Shown: positions 55,454 through 64,000 of the stretch, in pieces | Layout: each line of letters starts with the position of its first letter | Position numbering within the stretch: the stretch's first letter is position 1 | Assembly (NCBI GenBank): GCA_937899725.1 | Contig: CALCCA010000122.1 | Location: 1 to 64,000, forward strand | Direction: 5' to 3' | Length of the DNA: 64,000 nt | From: an uncultured Halomicronema sp. | GTDB lineage: Bacteria; Cyanobacteriota; Cyanobacteriia; Phormidesmidales; Phormidesmidaceae | Position numbers and translations under genes: made by a program | The notes under the pieces: generated by a model | Database searches by the model: none | What the model saw: only the letters and a program-made list of their open reading frames with translations | Told to the model about the DNA's origin: nothing

Positions 55454-56332
55454 ATGGAAACGAGTTTGCTCACGGCGGTGTTCTTGCCTTTAGCGCTGTT
55501 TATCATCATGCTCGGCATGGGGTTGGGCCTAACGCTCACGGACTTTCAGCGCATCTTTGTGGCACCTAAAGGCGTGGCGCTGGGCTTAGGGGCGCAGCTG
55601 ATCATGCTGCCGCTCGTCGGCTTTGGGCTGGCGTCAGTGTTGCCCCTCACCCCTGAGTTGGCGGTCGGCGTGATGATTTTGGCCGCCTGTCCTGGTGGCC
55701 CGACATCAAACCTGGTGACCTATTTGGCCCGCGGCAATGTGGCGCTGTCGATTACGTTGACAGCCCTCAGCAGTTTGGTGACAGTCTTTACGATTCCGCT
55801 GGTAGTCAACTGGGCCATGGTGCAGTTCATGGGGGCGGGCACCGATCTGCAACTACCATTTTTGACCACGGTGCTTCAGATCGCGGTGATCACGCTTATT
55901 CCCGTTAGTTTGGGGATGGCGCTGCATCACTATGCGCCCCGATTTGCCGCCACGGTAGAAAAGTGGGTGAAAGGGCTGGCTCTAGTTTTCCTCGGGTTGA
56001 TCATTGCGGCTCTCTTGATCAAAGAGCGGGCCAATGTGCTGGCCTTCTTTTTGCAGGTGGGCTGGGTGACGTTGTTGCTGGTCATTTTGACGATGGCGCT
56101 GGGCTATGGGCTGGCGCAGCTGGCGCGATTGGACGATCGCAGCGCCACGGCCATTACGGTAGAAGTCGGTATTCAAAATGGCACGCTGGCGATCGCCATT
56201 GCCAGTGCCCCCACCTTTTTGAACAATGCCACGCTGGCGATTCCGGCCGCGATTTATAGCTTATTGATGTTTGCCGTTGGGGGCGCGTTTGCCTGGTGGG
56301 CCCAGCGGCGATCGCCTGTGAAAGCTCAATAG
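55454..56332 (+). CDS. Bile acid:sodium symporter (BASS/SBF) family transporter
   Basis: A 292-residue membrane protein with about nine to ten helices. The family motifs MLGMGLGLTLTDF in helix 1 and AACPGGPTSNLVTYLARGNVALS in the Na-site region are clear, and TVEVGIQNGTLAIAIA is the second crossing motif. Substrate is probably an organic anion such as pyruvate, bicarbonate or another small acid; it cannot be decided here. ATG at 55454. Confidence 0.92.
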   Translation: METSLLTAVFLPLALFIIMLGMGLGLTLTDFQRIFVAPKGVALGLGAQLIMLPLVGFGLASVLPLTPELAVGVMILAACPGGPTSNLVTYLARGNVALSITLTALSSLVTVFTIPLVVNWAMVQFMGAGTDLQLPFLTTVLQIAVITLIPVSLGMALHHYAPRFAATVEKWVKGLALVFLGLIIAALLIKERANVLAFFLQVGWVTLLLVILTMALGYGLAQLARLDDRSATAITVEVGIQNGTLAIAIASAPTFLNNATLAIPAAIYSLLMFAVGGAFAWWAQRRSPVKAQ

Positions 56333-56754
56333 TGATGGCAGAGTGAATTTGGCAATCGAAAGGCGGCAGGCGTAAAAAAAGAGTGCACTCCCCGCTCCTT
56401 CACGCCGCCCAATTCTGATCGACCGGAATTAGAGTTGCGATGAAGGCAGAAGCTACCGTAGCTTTTAGTATTGCCGACTGGCTGTAATTTTCCCCGTACC
56501 TCAGAGATTGCTAAATGGAGTGATGTTGGGAGGACGCGTGATGCGAGAGTGGGGTAGCGTATCGCTGAATAAGAGTGGTGAGAGATGAGAGTGCTTAAGC
56601 GAGTTGGCCGGAGGCTTGTGTTTAGGCGCAGTTGGCAAACTTGCTGTTGCTGCAGCCATTGCAACAGCAAGATGTTGTGATGAGGGAGAGCTGCCACATC
56701 CTGGCCCTAACGCCCGAAGAACGCCTCCCTGCTGAGTTCTTAAGTGCTTGATCA
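56333..56754. other. Intergenic region before the glycosyltransferase genes
   Basis: About 422 bp. A short hairpin AGCTACCGTAGCT lies near 56450-56462. Open frames on the minus strand are not protein-like. No promoter hexamers are clear. Confidence 0.4.
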
Positions 56755-59061
56755 ATGACCTCATCCCTTGATCCCAATACACCTCTACGGAGCGTCCATA
56801 CCCAAAGCTTTCATGCTGTGCTCTCCCAAATGGGAGTATCGCTGGTGGTCTCTACCTACCAGGCTGGGAAACTCATTCTCATGCGGGCTGACGGTAATGC
56901 TGTGAATACGCACTTTCGAGTATTCGATCAGCCCATGGGCGTGGCCGCCGATCGCGAAAAAATCGCCGTCGGCACCGCCTATGACATCCAAGAGCTACGC
57001 AATGTGCCTGCTGTGGCTGAGAAAATTCCGCCAACTGGCCGTCATGACGGCTGCTATCTGCCTCGCCGTAAGACGGTTACCGGTGATATTGATATTCATG
57101 AAATGGCCTGGGTTGACCAGGAGCTGTGGTTTATCAATACTCGGTTCTCTTGCCTGTGTACCCTCGATCCCAGCTATAGTTTTGTGCCCCGCTGGCGACC
57201 GCCGTTTATCACCGGTTATGACCTGACGGATCGGTGCCATCTCAATGGGCTCGGCATCCGTGACAATCGGCCCCACTACGTGACGGCCCTAGGCGAGACC
57301 GATCGCCCCAACGGCTGGCGGGCTAATAAAGCCAGCGGCGGCATCCTGATGGATATCACCACCAATGACATTCTGGTGCGGGGCTTGTCGATGCCCCATT
57401 CGCCTCGCTGGTATCGCGATCGCCTGTGGGTCTTAGAATCCGGGCGCGGCACTCTAGTCCAAGTCGATTTAGCCACGGGCACATTGACCCCAGTGGCAGC
57501 ACTCCCTGGCTTTACACGAGGTCTCGATTTTTGGGGCGACTTGGCCTTTATTGGCCTTTCCCAAATCCGCGAGACCGCTGTTTTTAGCGGCATCCCCCTC
57601 ACCCAAACCCTAAGAGAGCGCATTTGCGGCGTGTGGGTCGTCAACATTGTCAGCGGTGAGATTGTCGCGTTTCTCAAGTTTGAGGATGCGGTTCAGGAAA
57701 TCTTCGCGGTGTCGGTGTTGCCGGGGCTCCGCTTTCCCGAACTAATTGAGCATGATGATGATTTGCTCAGTAGCTCTTACGTGCTGCCCGATGCCGCCAT
57801 GGCTGAAGTGGTGCCGCTAAAGGCAGATCAGCCCTCTGCTCTTAGCTATTTTGAGCAGGGGTGTGCCCATTACCAAGCCGGGGAACGAGAAGCGGCGGTA
57901 ACGGCTCTACAGCAGTGTCTGGTTGTACAGCCGGATTATCTGCCCGCCCGCTACAACCTGGGGGTCGTTTTGGGGGAGTTGGCACGCTATGATGCGGCGA
58001 TCGCCTATCTACATCAGGTGATTGCAGCGGAGGCGGGTCATACCGGTGCTCACAAGACTTTAGGCCATCTCTATGGTCAGCAAAACCAGTGGGAGCCGGC
58101 CCGCTGGCACTATGAACAAGCGGTACGCATCAGTCCTCAAGATGCCCAGGCCCATTACAACTGGGGCATGATGTGCCTGACCTTAGGAGACTTTGAGACC
58201 GGCTGGGCCGAATGTGAGTGGCGGTGGCAAACCGCTGAGTTTACCCCCTTCAGCTGTCCTCAGCCCCGCTGGCAGGGGCAACTGCTACCGCAGCAAACCC
58301 TGCTCATCCATACCGAGCAAGGGGCCGGGGACGCAATTCAGTTTGTGCGCTACGTGTCTTGGGCCGCAGCGCGCTGTCAACGGGTGGTCTTGGTGTGTCC
58401 CGCTGCTCTCTTACCCTTATTTGAACAGCTACCGGGTGTTGATCAGTGCCAAACGCCCGGTCAGATTGCCCTGACAGCCTTTGATGTCTACGTGCCGCTG
58501 CTGAGTTTGCCTTATCTCGCCCACACGACGGTAGAAACCATTCCCGCCCCGATTCCCTATCTTTCGGCGGACGCTAGCCGGTGTCCCTTGTCCGCTCGTC
58601 GCCACGCTCACCGCGTTGGCATTGCTTGGGCTGGTAGCCCCACCCATGGGAATGACCGACAGCGCTCGACTCAACTCGCTGACTGGTTGCCCGTACTGCG
58701 CGTTCCTGGGATTGAGTTTTTTAGTCTGCAAAAGGGCCAGCCAGTGCAGGCATTGGCCGACTTGCCACCAGACGTCAACGTTCAGGATTTAGACGCCGTT
58801 CTACAAGACTATGCCGACACGGCGTCTGTCGTCGCGCAGCTTGATCTCGTTATCAGTGTCGATACCTCTGTCACGCATCTCGCCGGTGCTTTGGGCCGCC
58901 CCTGTTGGACTCTGCTGTGCTATTCTCCCGACTGGCGCTGGCTGACCCCACGCTTAGACTCTCCCTGGTATCCGACCATGCACCTGTTTTGGCAAACTCA
59001 GCCAGGGGCTTGGGCTGGGGTCTTTGACGAGGTGGCGACCACCCTAGGGCATGCTTTCTAA
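56755..59061 (+). CDS. TIGR03032-TPR-GT9-like fusion protein
   Basis: A 768-residue three-part cytosolic protein. Residues ~1-335 match the TIGR03032 type as I recall it (VVSTYQAGKLILMRAD, GDIDIHEMAWVDQELWFINT, CHLNGLG), a probable beta-propeller of unknown role. Residues ~365-480 are TPR-like helical repeats (ALSYFEQGCAHYQAGEREAA, PARYNLGVVLGELARYDAAI). Residues ~490-768 resemble a GT-B ADP-heptose-type (GT9) domain: WRWQTAEFTPFSCPQPRWQG, HTEQGAGDAIQFVRYVSW, VISVDTSVTHLAGALGRPCW. The fusion of the first part to a TPR-GT is unusual. It is 36 bp upstream of a GT9 gene. ATG at 56755. Confidence 0.8.
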   Translation: MTSSLDPNTPLRSVHTQSFHAVLSQMGVSLVVSTYQAGKLILMRADGNAVNTHFRVFDQPMGVAADREKIAVGTAYDIQELRNVPAVAEKIPPTGRHDGCYLPRRKTVTGDIDIHEMAWVDQELWFINTRFSCLCTLDPSYSFVPRWRPPFITGYDLTDRCHLNGLGIRDNRPHYVTALGETDRPNGWRANKASGGILMDITTNDILVRGLSMPHSPRWYRDRLWVLESGRGTLVQVDLATGTLTPVAALPGFTRGLDFWGDLAFIGLSQIRETAVFSGIPLTQTLRERICGVWVVNIVSGEIVAFLKFEDAVQEIFAVSVLPGLRFPELIEHDDDLLSSSYVLPDAAMAEVVPLKADQPSALSYFEQGCAHYQAGEREAAVTALQQCLVVQPDYLPARYNLGVVLGELARYDAAIAYLHQVIAAEAGHTGAHKTLGHLYGQQNQWEPARWHYEQAVRISPQDAQAHYNWGMMCLTLGDFETGWAECEWRWQTAEFTPFSCPQPRWQGQLLPQQTLLIHTEQGAGDAIQFVRYVSWAAARCQRVVLVCPAALLPLFEQLPGVDQCQTPGQIALTAFDVYVPLLSLPYLAHTTVETIPAPIPYLSADASRCPLSARRHAHRVGIAWAGSPTHGNDRQRSTQLADWLPVLRVPGIEFFSLQKGQPVQALADLPPDVNVQDLDAVLQDYADTASVVAQLDLVISVDTSVTHLAGALGRPCWTLLCYSPDWRWLTPRLDSPWYPTMHLFWQTQPGAWAGVFDEVATTLGHAF

Positions 59062-59097
59062 AATGCTGTTGATGGCTCATCTCGCCAGAAAACGCCC

Positions 59098-60237
59098 ATG
59101 CAACTGTTTGCCAACGAATCCCTCGGAGTCCGGCCGCACATTGCGGTTTTGGGCTCCCATAAGCTCGGTAACTTTGTGGTAACGACGCCTCTGCTGCGGG
59201 GGCTGAAAGCCAAATATCCAGGCTGCACACTAGACTTCTTTGGCAGCGATCGCACCGCTGAGTTTGAGCGCCAGCTGGCCACCATTGATTGGCGCATAGC
59301 GTTGCATACCAGTACACCTGAGACTTCCCCAGCCTTGCTGACAGTCATTGATCGACGGCGGCAGCAAGTCGGCCCCTACGACTTGGTGATTAATTGCGAT
59401 GATGACAGCGATCGCACCCAGGCCATCATTCCCTATCTACAGCCCACCTACCTGGTCGGTAGCCCTACCCCATTAGGGGCTTACCCCAGGCTGAATGTGG
59501 GCCAGCCTCTAGTTCAGGCGATTCGGCAAGACCCCAACTGGAACAGTCCGACTTTTGTGCAAACCCATGTCCCGCTGGTGCAGAGCAATTACATTGCTGA
59601 AATCTTCTGTCGGTTGGCCTATGTAGAGACGGATTTCACCCAACTGGATTTACCTACCCAGGCCCCTGCTTTTGCAGTACCGGATGTGCTGATCCATATA
59701 ACTGCCAGTCGCGCCGCCAAGCTGTGGCTGCCCAAGTACTGGCAACAGCTCATCCAATGGTGTCACCAGCAAGGACTGACGGTTGGCCTGGTCGGGAGTG
59801 CGCCCGCTGTGCAGAAGCAGCACTATCACGCCAGCAATACCGAAGACTGGCTGTTGGCAACGACGGCACTGATTGACCGGCGAGGGCAAGCAACGCTGCC
59901 TGAGCTAGCGGGGGCGCTAGCTCAAGCTCGGGCTTTCGTGACGGTGGATACGGGACCCTTGCACGTAGCCGCAGCGGTCGGGTGCCCGACGGTGGCCATC
60001 TTTGGCAATGACAGTGAGGGGGATGGGGCCAGCCCCATGCGGTTGTGGGCACCCCGGCAGCAGCATGTAAAACTGGCGCTCTCCCAGGTGAAATGCACCC
60101 ACTGTCAAGCACAGCAGTTCAAAAACACCCACTGTCTCCTGAGCGAGCACTGGTGCATGATGGCGGTGCGCCCTAAGACCGTCATGAGCACCCTACAGGA
60201 TTGTTTAGCGTTGACAGATGGGGGAAACTCACCGTAA
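59098..60237 (+). CDS. GT9 family glycosyltransferase
   Basis: A 379-residue GT-B enzyme of the heptosyltransferase family (GT9): GSHKLGNFVVTTPLLRGLKAKYPG at the N terminus and FVTVDTGPLHVAAAVGCPTVAIFG at the nucleotide-sugar site. Heptose itself is not certain for cyanobacteria; other sugars are used by GT9 members. ATG at 59098 is 36 bp after the fusion protein gene. The last 9 nt overlap, tail to tail, with the methyltransferase gene. Confidence 0.87.
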   Translation: MQLFANESLGVRPHIAVLGSHKLGNFVVTTPLLRGLKAKYPGCTLDFFGSDRTAEFERQLATIDWRIALHTSTPETSPALLTVIDRRRQQVGPYDLVINCDDDSDRTQAIIPYLQPTYLVGSPTPLGAYPRLNVGQPLVQAIRQDPNWNSPTFVQTHVPLVQSNYIAEIFCRLAYVETDFTQLDLPTQAPAFAVPDVLIHITASRAAKLWLPKYWQQLIQWCHQQGLTVGLVGSAPAVQKQHYHASNTEDWLLATTALIDRRGQATLPELAGALAQARAFVTVDTGPLHVAAAVGCPTVAIFGNDSEGDGASPMRLWAPRQQHVKLALSQVKCTHCQAQQFKNTHCLLSEHWCMMAVRPKTVMSTLQDCLALTDGGNSP

Positions 60238-60795
60238 GGGTTTGACCACCCGCCACTGCATTTGCACCTCTTCAATCAGGTTGTTGTACAGCGCGCTTTC
60301 TTGCAGCAGCAATTGAACATCATGGGCGCGATCGCCATAGCGCTCAAACCACAGCGCACTGCCCACTAAATTGGTCCGCACTAGGTCAAAGTCCACATCC
60401 AGATACAGACCCAAGGGGGTATTCGCATTGCCCTGACGCTGCCAGTCTCGGTTGCGCTGCCGCGAAAACAGCTCCAGGCCGCTGGGGGTAATTGCCCGCA
60501 CATGGGTGGGGTCATGCACAAAGTTGTCGTGACGATGGTGGGGCACCGTAATGTGAATCAGGCTATTGGCCTGACCAATCCGATAAAGCTCTTGAATGAT
60601 GCGCAAATAGGTGGTTGTCTGCTGTCCCAGGTGCTCTAAGACATGGGTGAGCTGCACTTCAGCGACACTATCGTCCTGCCAAGGCCAGGGGAAGGTTTCC
60701 AGATCAAACGTGAGATCCGGCGCACCAAACTTATCAACATTCATGTAGCCAGATAAGCATCGCTGCCCGCACCCCAAATTAAGTTTTAATACCAC
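60229..60795 (-). CDS. SAM-dependent methyltransferase
   Basis: A 188-residue class I methyltransferase. Motif I is LNLGCGQ at 5-11, the acidic motif II NVDKF follows, and LTHVLEHLG is the post-I/II region. Family members of this short type accompany glycan or lipid-modification clusters. ATG at 60795. It is convergent with the GT9 gene and divergent from the large adhesin gene. Confidence 0.82.
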   Translation of the reverse strand: MVLKLNLGCGQRCLSGYMNVDKFGAPDLTFDLETFPWPWQDDSVAEVQLTHVLEHLGQQTTTYLRIIQELYRIGQANSLIHITVPHHRHDNFVHDPTHVRAITPSGLELFSRQRNRDWQRQGNANTPLGLYLDVDFDLVRTNLVGSALWFERYGDRAHDVQLLLQESALYNNLIEEVQMQWRVVKPLR

Positions 60796-60957
60796 GGTTA
60801 GTGTTACCCATCCCCTGAGTTCACTGTCTTAATCCTGAGACAACAGTCAGGTTAGGACGTCGTTTTCGCTGGTTCATTCACACATCTTCACGCAAAAATT
60901 TGTGTAATTTATTACACTCGTGACATCTGACAAGCTGCCGTCACGACATTATTTGCC

Positions 60958-63900
60958 ATGCGTTGCCTACCCAAATCCGTACTGGTGCTGATTGTTTGCC
61001 TGCTCGCCTCGAGAATGCCGCGATCAGCAGTCGCCCAATCGATTACGGTTGCTCCCGACGGTGCTGGCACCAACGTCACCTTCAACTCTGCCAGTCAAAC
61101 CTACACCATCAACGGCGGCACCCAGGTTGATGCCAATCTGTTTCACAGCTTTCAGCAGTTTGGCTTGAGTACTAACGAAATTGCCAATTTCCTAGCCAAT
61201 CCCGATGTCGCCAATATTCTGGCTCGGGTGAGCGGCGGGCAAACCTCAATCATTGACGGTCTCTTGCAAGTCAGCGGCGGTAACCATGCCAATCTCTTCA
61301 TTCTCAATCCCGCTGGGGTGTTGCTGGGCCGCAACGCCAACTTAGACCTATCAGGGTCATTTTCGGTGAGTACGGCCAGTGGTCTGGCCTTTGGCGACAA
61401 TGTGCTCCATGCTACGGGCAGCAATGATTACAGTACCCTCACGGGAACTCCTACCGGCTACGTCTTTTTCGGGAATGAAGGAGTTTTGCTCAACGAAGCT
61501 GACCTCGCCGTCAACCCCGGTGCAAGTTTGACTTTGGCGGGTAGCACGGTGATTAACACGGGGGACTTAGCAGCCCCTGGCGGCAACGTGTCCATCGTGG
61601 CAGTGCCGGAGCAAGGGATTCTGCGCATTTCCCAAGACGGCTTAGTAATGAGCTTGGCGGTGCCGACTGACCAACTCCAAGGACTCGTGGATGCGGGCAT
61701 TACCCCGTTAGATTTGCCCGGTTTGCTCGCTGGCGAATGGGGCGGTGCCGCTACCACGGTGACGACTCTGGCCGATGGCACGGTGGTCTTTGCGGGTGAG
61801 AGCAGGGCGGTGAATGTCGCGGCGGGTGCCGCAACCAGCAGCGGAACTGTGGATGTGTCTGGTCAGCAAGGGGGGCAGGTGGTCTTTCAGGCTGACGACG
61901 TGGCGCTGCCGTCTGGCTTGATTGATGTGTCAGGTACCGAGCGAGGCGGCGAGCTGGCGGTTTATGCCCGTGATGATTTGAGCTTAGGGGTCACGGTTGA
62001 TGCCAGTGGCGGCGGCGGACATGTTTTGTTTGACCCCGCCACCTTAGATATTGATGCGGCGGCGGTAACCAGCGTCGTGAGTGGCTTAAACACGGGTGAT
62101 GTCACGCTGCAGGCGTCAGAAACGATCAATGTCAATGCCGCAATTGATAGTAGTGCTCAAGGCAATGGCAATACCCTGACGCTAGCAGATGAGAATAGTG
62201 ACAATGATCTAGAGATCAACCTCAATGCCCTGATTTCCTTGGGCGCGACCCAGACGCTAACCGGCGAAGGCACAGCCGTGAACGTAAACGTCACGGATGC
62301 CGGGATTGTGCAAAACGGGGTGGATGTCGCTGCCCCTAACGGTACAGTGAACCTAGCCGCAGGCACCTTTCAGGAAGGGCAGGAGGTAACGATCAGTCGA
62401 CCGGTAACCCTGAGGGGAGCGGGCCAGACGAATACGGCCCTGGATGGGGGGGGCACCCACCGGCTGTTGAATAGTACCAGCGGGGATACGCTCACCCTGA
62501 CCGATCTAACGGTGCAGAATGGCAGTACGACAGGCAATGGCGGCGGGTTCTCCAGCAATGGTGCTGTCACCCTAAACAATGTCACCGTTTCAGGGAATTC
62601 AGCCGGTGATAGGGGCGGCGGGATTTATACCCCTAATGCTGTGACGCTGAACAATGCCACTGTTTCAGGGAATTTGGCAAACGACAGAGGCGGGGGGATT
62701 TATGGCCGCAATGGTTTGATTACGATGACGGATTCTACGGTGTCGAGTAATTCGTCAAACCAATATGGCGGGGGGATTCACACCCGTAATCGGGTTACCG
62801 TGACGAACTCTACGGTGTCGGGCAATTCGTCGCGTCGCAACGGTGGAGGAATTTATAGCCGTAGTGGTGCAATTACCGTGACAAATTCTACGGTGTCGGA
62901 CAATTCATCAAACCGTCATGGTGGCGGTGTTTGGAGCCGCAATCGTTCGATTAACCTGACCGATTCTACAGTGTCGGGCAATTCGGCCAGGCTTTCTGCC
63001 GCCGGAGTTTACTCTCACGATGTCACCGTGACAAATTCTACGGTATCGGGAAATTCAGCGGGAGATTTGGGAGGCGGCCTGTATGCCACCGGGTCGCTCA
63101 CCATCACGAACTCTACGGTGTCGGGAAATTCGGCAACGAATAAAGGCGGCGGGTCTTATCACCGAAATGTTGCCACCATTACGAATTCCACGATATCGGG
63201 TAATTCGTCTAATCGAGGTGGCGGTATGTATGCCCGTGGTGGTGGTGCTGTCACCCTGACCAATTCGACGGTGTCGGGAAATTCAGCGAATGATTGGGGC
63301 GGGGGGATTTTTATGCGCAACAACGGCGGCGGCAACCTCATCCTGAGCAACGCTACGATCGCCCTCAACACCGCCAATTTAGATGGGGGTGGCATCTTTT
63401 TCAACACGGCAAGTAATAACACGATTAACAACAGCATCGTTGCCAACAATGTTGCTGGAGTGAACGGCCCCGATATCAGTGGCAGTCTCGGCAACAGTAC
63501 TATCACCAGCAGCCTGATTCAAGACACGACGGGCATCACTGCTGGGGCACCCGTCAATGGCGTTGATGGCAATATCGTCGGCCAAGATCCGCTGCTGACT
63601 CCCCTCGCCCATAACGGTGGGCCGACCCTCACTCATGCCCTCGCGATCGGGAGCCCCGCCATTGACGCCAGCGGGGCTGGAGCCACAACCACGGATCAAC
63701 GGATTCTTGCTGCCGTTAATCTTCGTGACCTGGGGGCGTTTGAATTTGCGGCTGAACCTGACTTCACGATCATTGCTGGCAACAATCAGCGCACCACTGT
63801 CGACACGACATTTGGGACGGCCCTACAGGTACAGCTGCGGGATGCCAATGGTGACCCCTTCTGGCTTGGCTCCGATATTATCTTTACGGCCCCCAGCAAT

Positions 63901-64000
63901 GGTGCCAGTCTCAGCCGCACCCGCCAAACAATCACGCCTGGTGTCGATGGCATTGCTAGCCTGACAACCTCTGCTAACACGGTGGCTGGCGCCTTCACGG
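60958..64000 (+). CDS. TpsA-type secreted beta-helix protein (filamentous haemagglutinin-like), 5' part
   Basis: An open frame from ATG at 60958 runs to the end of the window (1014 codons, no stop). It has a signal peptide (MRCLPKSVLVLIVCLLASRM, cleaved near the AVAQS). The two-partner secretion domain follows: VDANLFHSFQQFGLSTNEIA and NHANLFILNPAGVLLGRNAN. Residues ~495-800 are a right-handed beta-helix of about 12 repeats with the consensus TxTNSTVSGNSAxxxGGGIY, like polymorphic outer-membrane repeats. Then come PLAHNGGPTLTHALAIGSPA and an Ig-like/Big-type domain. It is an exoprotein for adhesion or biofilm; the TpsB partner and 3' end are outside the window. Confidence 0.9.
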   Translation, partial: MRCLPKSVLVLIVCLLASRMPRSAVAQSITVAPDGAGTNVTFNSASQTYTINGGTQVDANLFHSFQQFGLSTNEIANFLANPDVANILARVSGGQTSIIDGLLQVSGGNHANLFILNPAGVLLGRNANLDLSGSFSVSTASGLAFGDNVLHATGSNDYSTLTGTPTGYVFFGNEGVLLNEADLAVNPGASLTLAGSTVINTGDLAAPGGNVSIVAVPEQGILRISQDGLVMSLAVPTDQLQGLVDAGITPLDLPGLLAGEWGGAATTVTTLADGTVVFAGESRAVNVAAGAATSSGTVDVSGQQGGQVVFQADDVALPSGLIDVSGTERGGELAVYARDDLSLGVTVDASGGGGHVLFDPATLDIDAAAVTSVVSGLNTGDVTLQASETINVNAAIDSSAQGNGNTLTLADENSDNDLEINLNALISLGATQTLTGEGTAVNVNVTDAGIVQNGVDVAAPNGTVNLAAGTFQEGQEVTISRPVTLRGAGQTNTALDGGGTHRLLNSTSGDTLTLTDLTVQNGSTTGNGGGFSSNGAVTLNNVTVSGNSAGDRGGGIYTPNAVTLNNATVSGNLANDRGGGIYGRNGLITMTDSTVSSNSSNQYGGGIHTRNRVTVTNSTVSGNSSRRNGGGIYSRSGAITVTNSTVSDNSSNRHGGGVWSRNRSINLTDSTVSGNSARLSAAGVYSHDVTVTNSTVSGNSAGDLGGGLYATGSLTITNSTVSGNSATNKGGGSYHRNVATITNSTISGNSSNRGGGMYARGGGAVTLTNSTVSGNSANDWGGGIFMRNNGGGNLILSNATIALNTANLDGGGIFFNTASNNTINNSIVANNVAGVNGPDISGSLGNSTITSSLIQDTTGITAGAPVNGVDGNIVGQDPLLTPLAHNGGPTLTHALAIGSPAIDASGAGATTTDQRILAAVNLRDLGAFEFAAEPDFTIIAGNNQRTTVDTTFGTALQVQLRDANGDPFWLGSDIIFTAPSNGASLSRTRQTITPGVDGIASLTTSANTVAGAFT
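62494..63400 (+). repeat. Coding tandem repeats of a beta-helix, period about 60-75 bp
   Basis: About 12 imperfect units encode the consensus VTNSTVSGNSAxxxGGGIYxR, each one turn of a beta-helix. Near-identical 17-20 base words (for example ATTCTACGGTGTCGGG and TTCTACGGTGTCGGGAAATTC) recur every 60-75 bp. They lie inside the adhesin gene and give it potential for recombination between units. Confidence 0.88.

Noticed and set aside
62494-63400. Regular ~60-75-bp repeats resembling a CRISPR array
   Set aside because: The repeats keep one reading frame and encode a GGGIY-type beta-helix; the repeat words are imperfect and the intervals are coding, so this is not CRISPR.
61152-63998. Several antisense frames of 60-115 codons opposite the adhesin gene
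   Set aside because: They are shadows of the repetitive coding strand (for example Pro/Leu/Ala-rich) without independent signals.
1-64000. Many GCGATCGC palindromes
   Set aside because: They are the genome-wide HIP1 element of cyanobacteria and not operators for individual genes.
1-64000. tRNA, rRNA, tmRNA, RNase P and classical riboswitches
   Set aside because: I looked for T-loop and conserved-core motifs in the gene gaps and found no convincing candidate; a covariance-model scan would be decisive.

Overview
The window is chromosomal DNA from a cyanobacterium. The evidence is dense GCGATCGC palindromes (the HIP1 repeat of cyanobacteria), an RNA polymerase beta-prime subunit split into rpoC1 and rpoC2, a GgpS-type glucosylglycerol-phosphate synthase, a DUF2811-type small protein and two families of short dispersed intergenic repeats. 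The moderately high G+C, loosely packed genes and complete compatible-solute locus would suit a filamentous, salt-exposed Leptolyngbya-like organism; this taxonomic placement is inference. I found no tRNA, rRNA or CRISPR array.

Layout. 0.3-8 kb: argF, cobO, an ADP-ribosylglycohydrolase, a cysteine hydrolase, a small exported protein, an LRAT-like protein that carries a PspA/IM30-like helical segment, and two FHA-domain genes. 7.8-9.1 kb: a gene-poor stretch with an A+T-rich block followed by helically phased DnaA-box-like sites, a candidate replication origin or DnaA-binding locus. 9-16.9 kb: a DUF2811 gene, an MFS transporter, a GST gene and a tetR gene that share the same 14-bp operator, a DUF1361 membrane protein, corA, apt and an orphan DppB-type permease. 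16.9-21 kb: a decayed IS1-family transposase, then an A+T-richer block with TVP38/DedA-like, GT2 and ArnT-like GT39 genes, which looks like a transferred lipid-linked glycosylation module.

21-30 kb: a VOC protein with a small overlapping partner, leuD, a GH13_18 sugar phosphorylase, a Crp-type regulator, leuC, an ArsR regulator, rsmE with decayed copies of its own 3' end, and an exported protein. 30-38 kb: the glucosylglycerol locus. gpsA supplies glycerol-3-phosphate, ggpS condenses it with ADP-glucose, glpD removes excess glycerol-3-phosphate, and the divergent gghA hydrolyses glucosylglycerol. The GH13_18 phosphorylase about 6 kb away may act on a related glucoside.

38-51 kb: hisD, then the conserved block rpsT-tatD-rpoB-rpoC1-rpoC2, with a strong hairpin in the rpoB leader and a clear terminator after rpoC2. 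51-56 kb: lepB, a metallophosphoesterase, lysR with a TrpD2-like gene, and a bile-acid:sodium symporter-type transporter. 56-64 kb: a TIGR03032-TPR-GT9 fusion protein, a GT9 glycosyltransferase, a SAM methyltransferase and the first 1014 codons of a TpsA-type secreted beta-helix adhesin that runs off the window.

The most unusual items are the LRAT-PspA fusion, the phased DnaA-box cluster, the TIGR03032-TPR-GT9 fusion beside a large exoprotein, the TVP38/GT2/GT39 island, the paired TetR operators, and the dispersed and decayed repeat elements.
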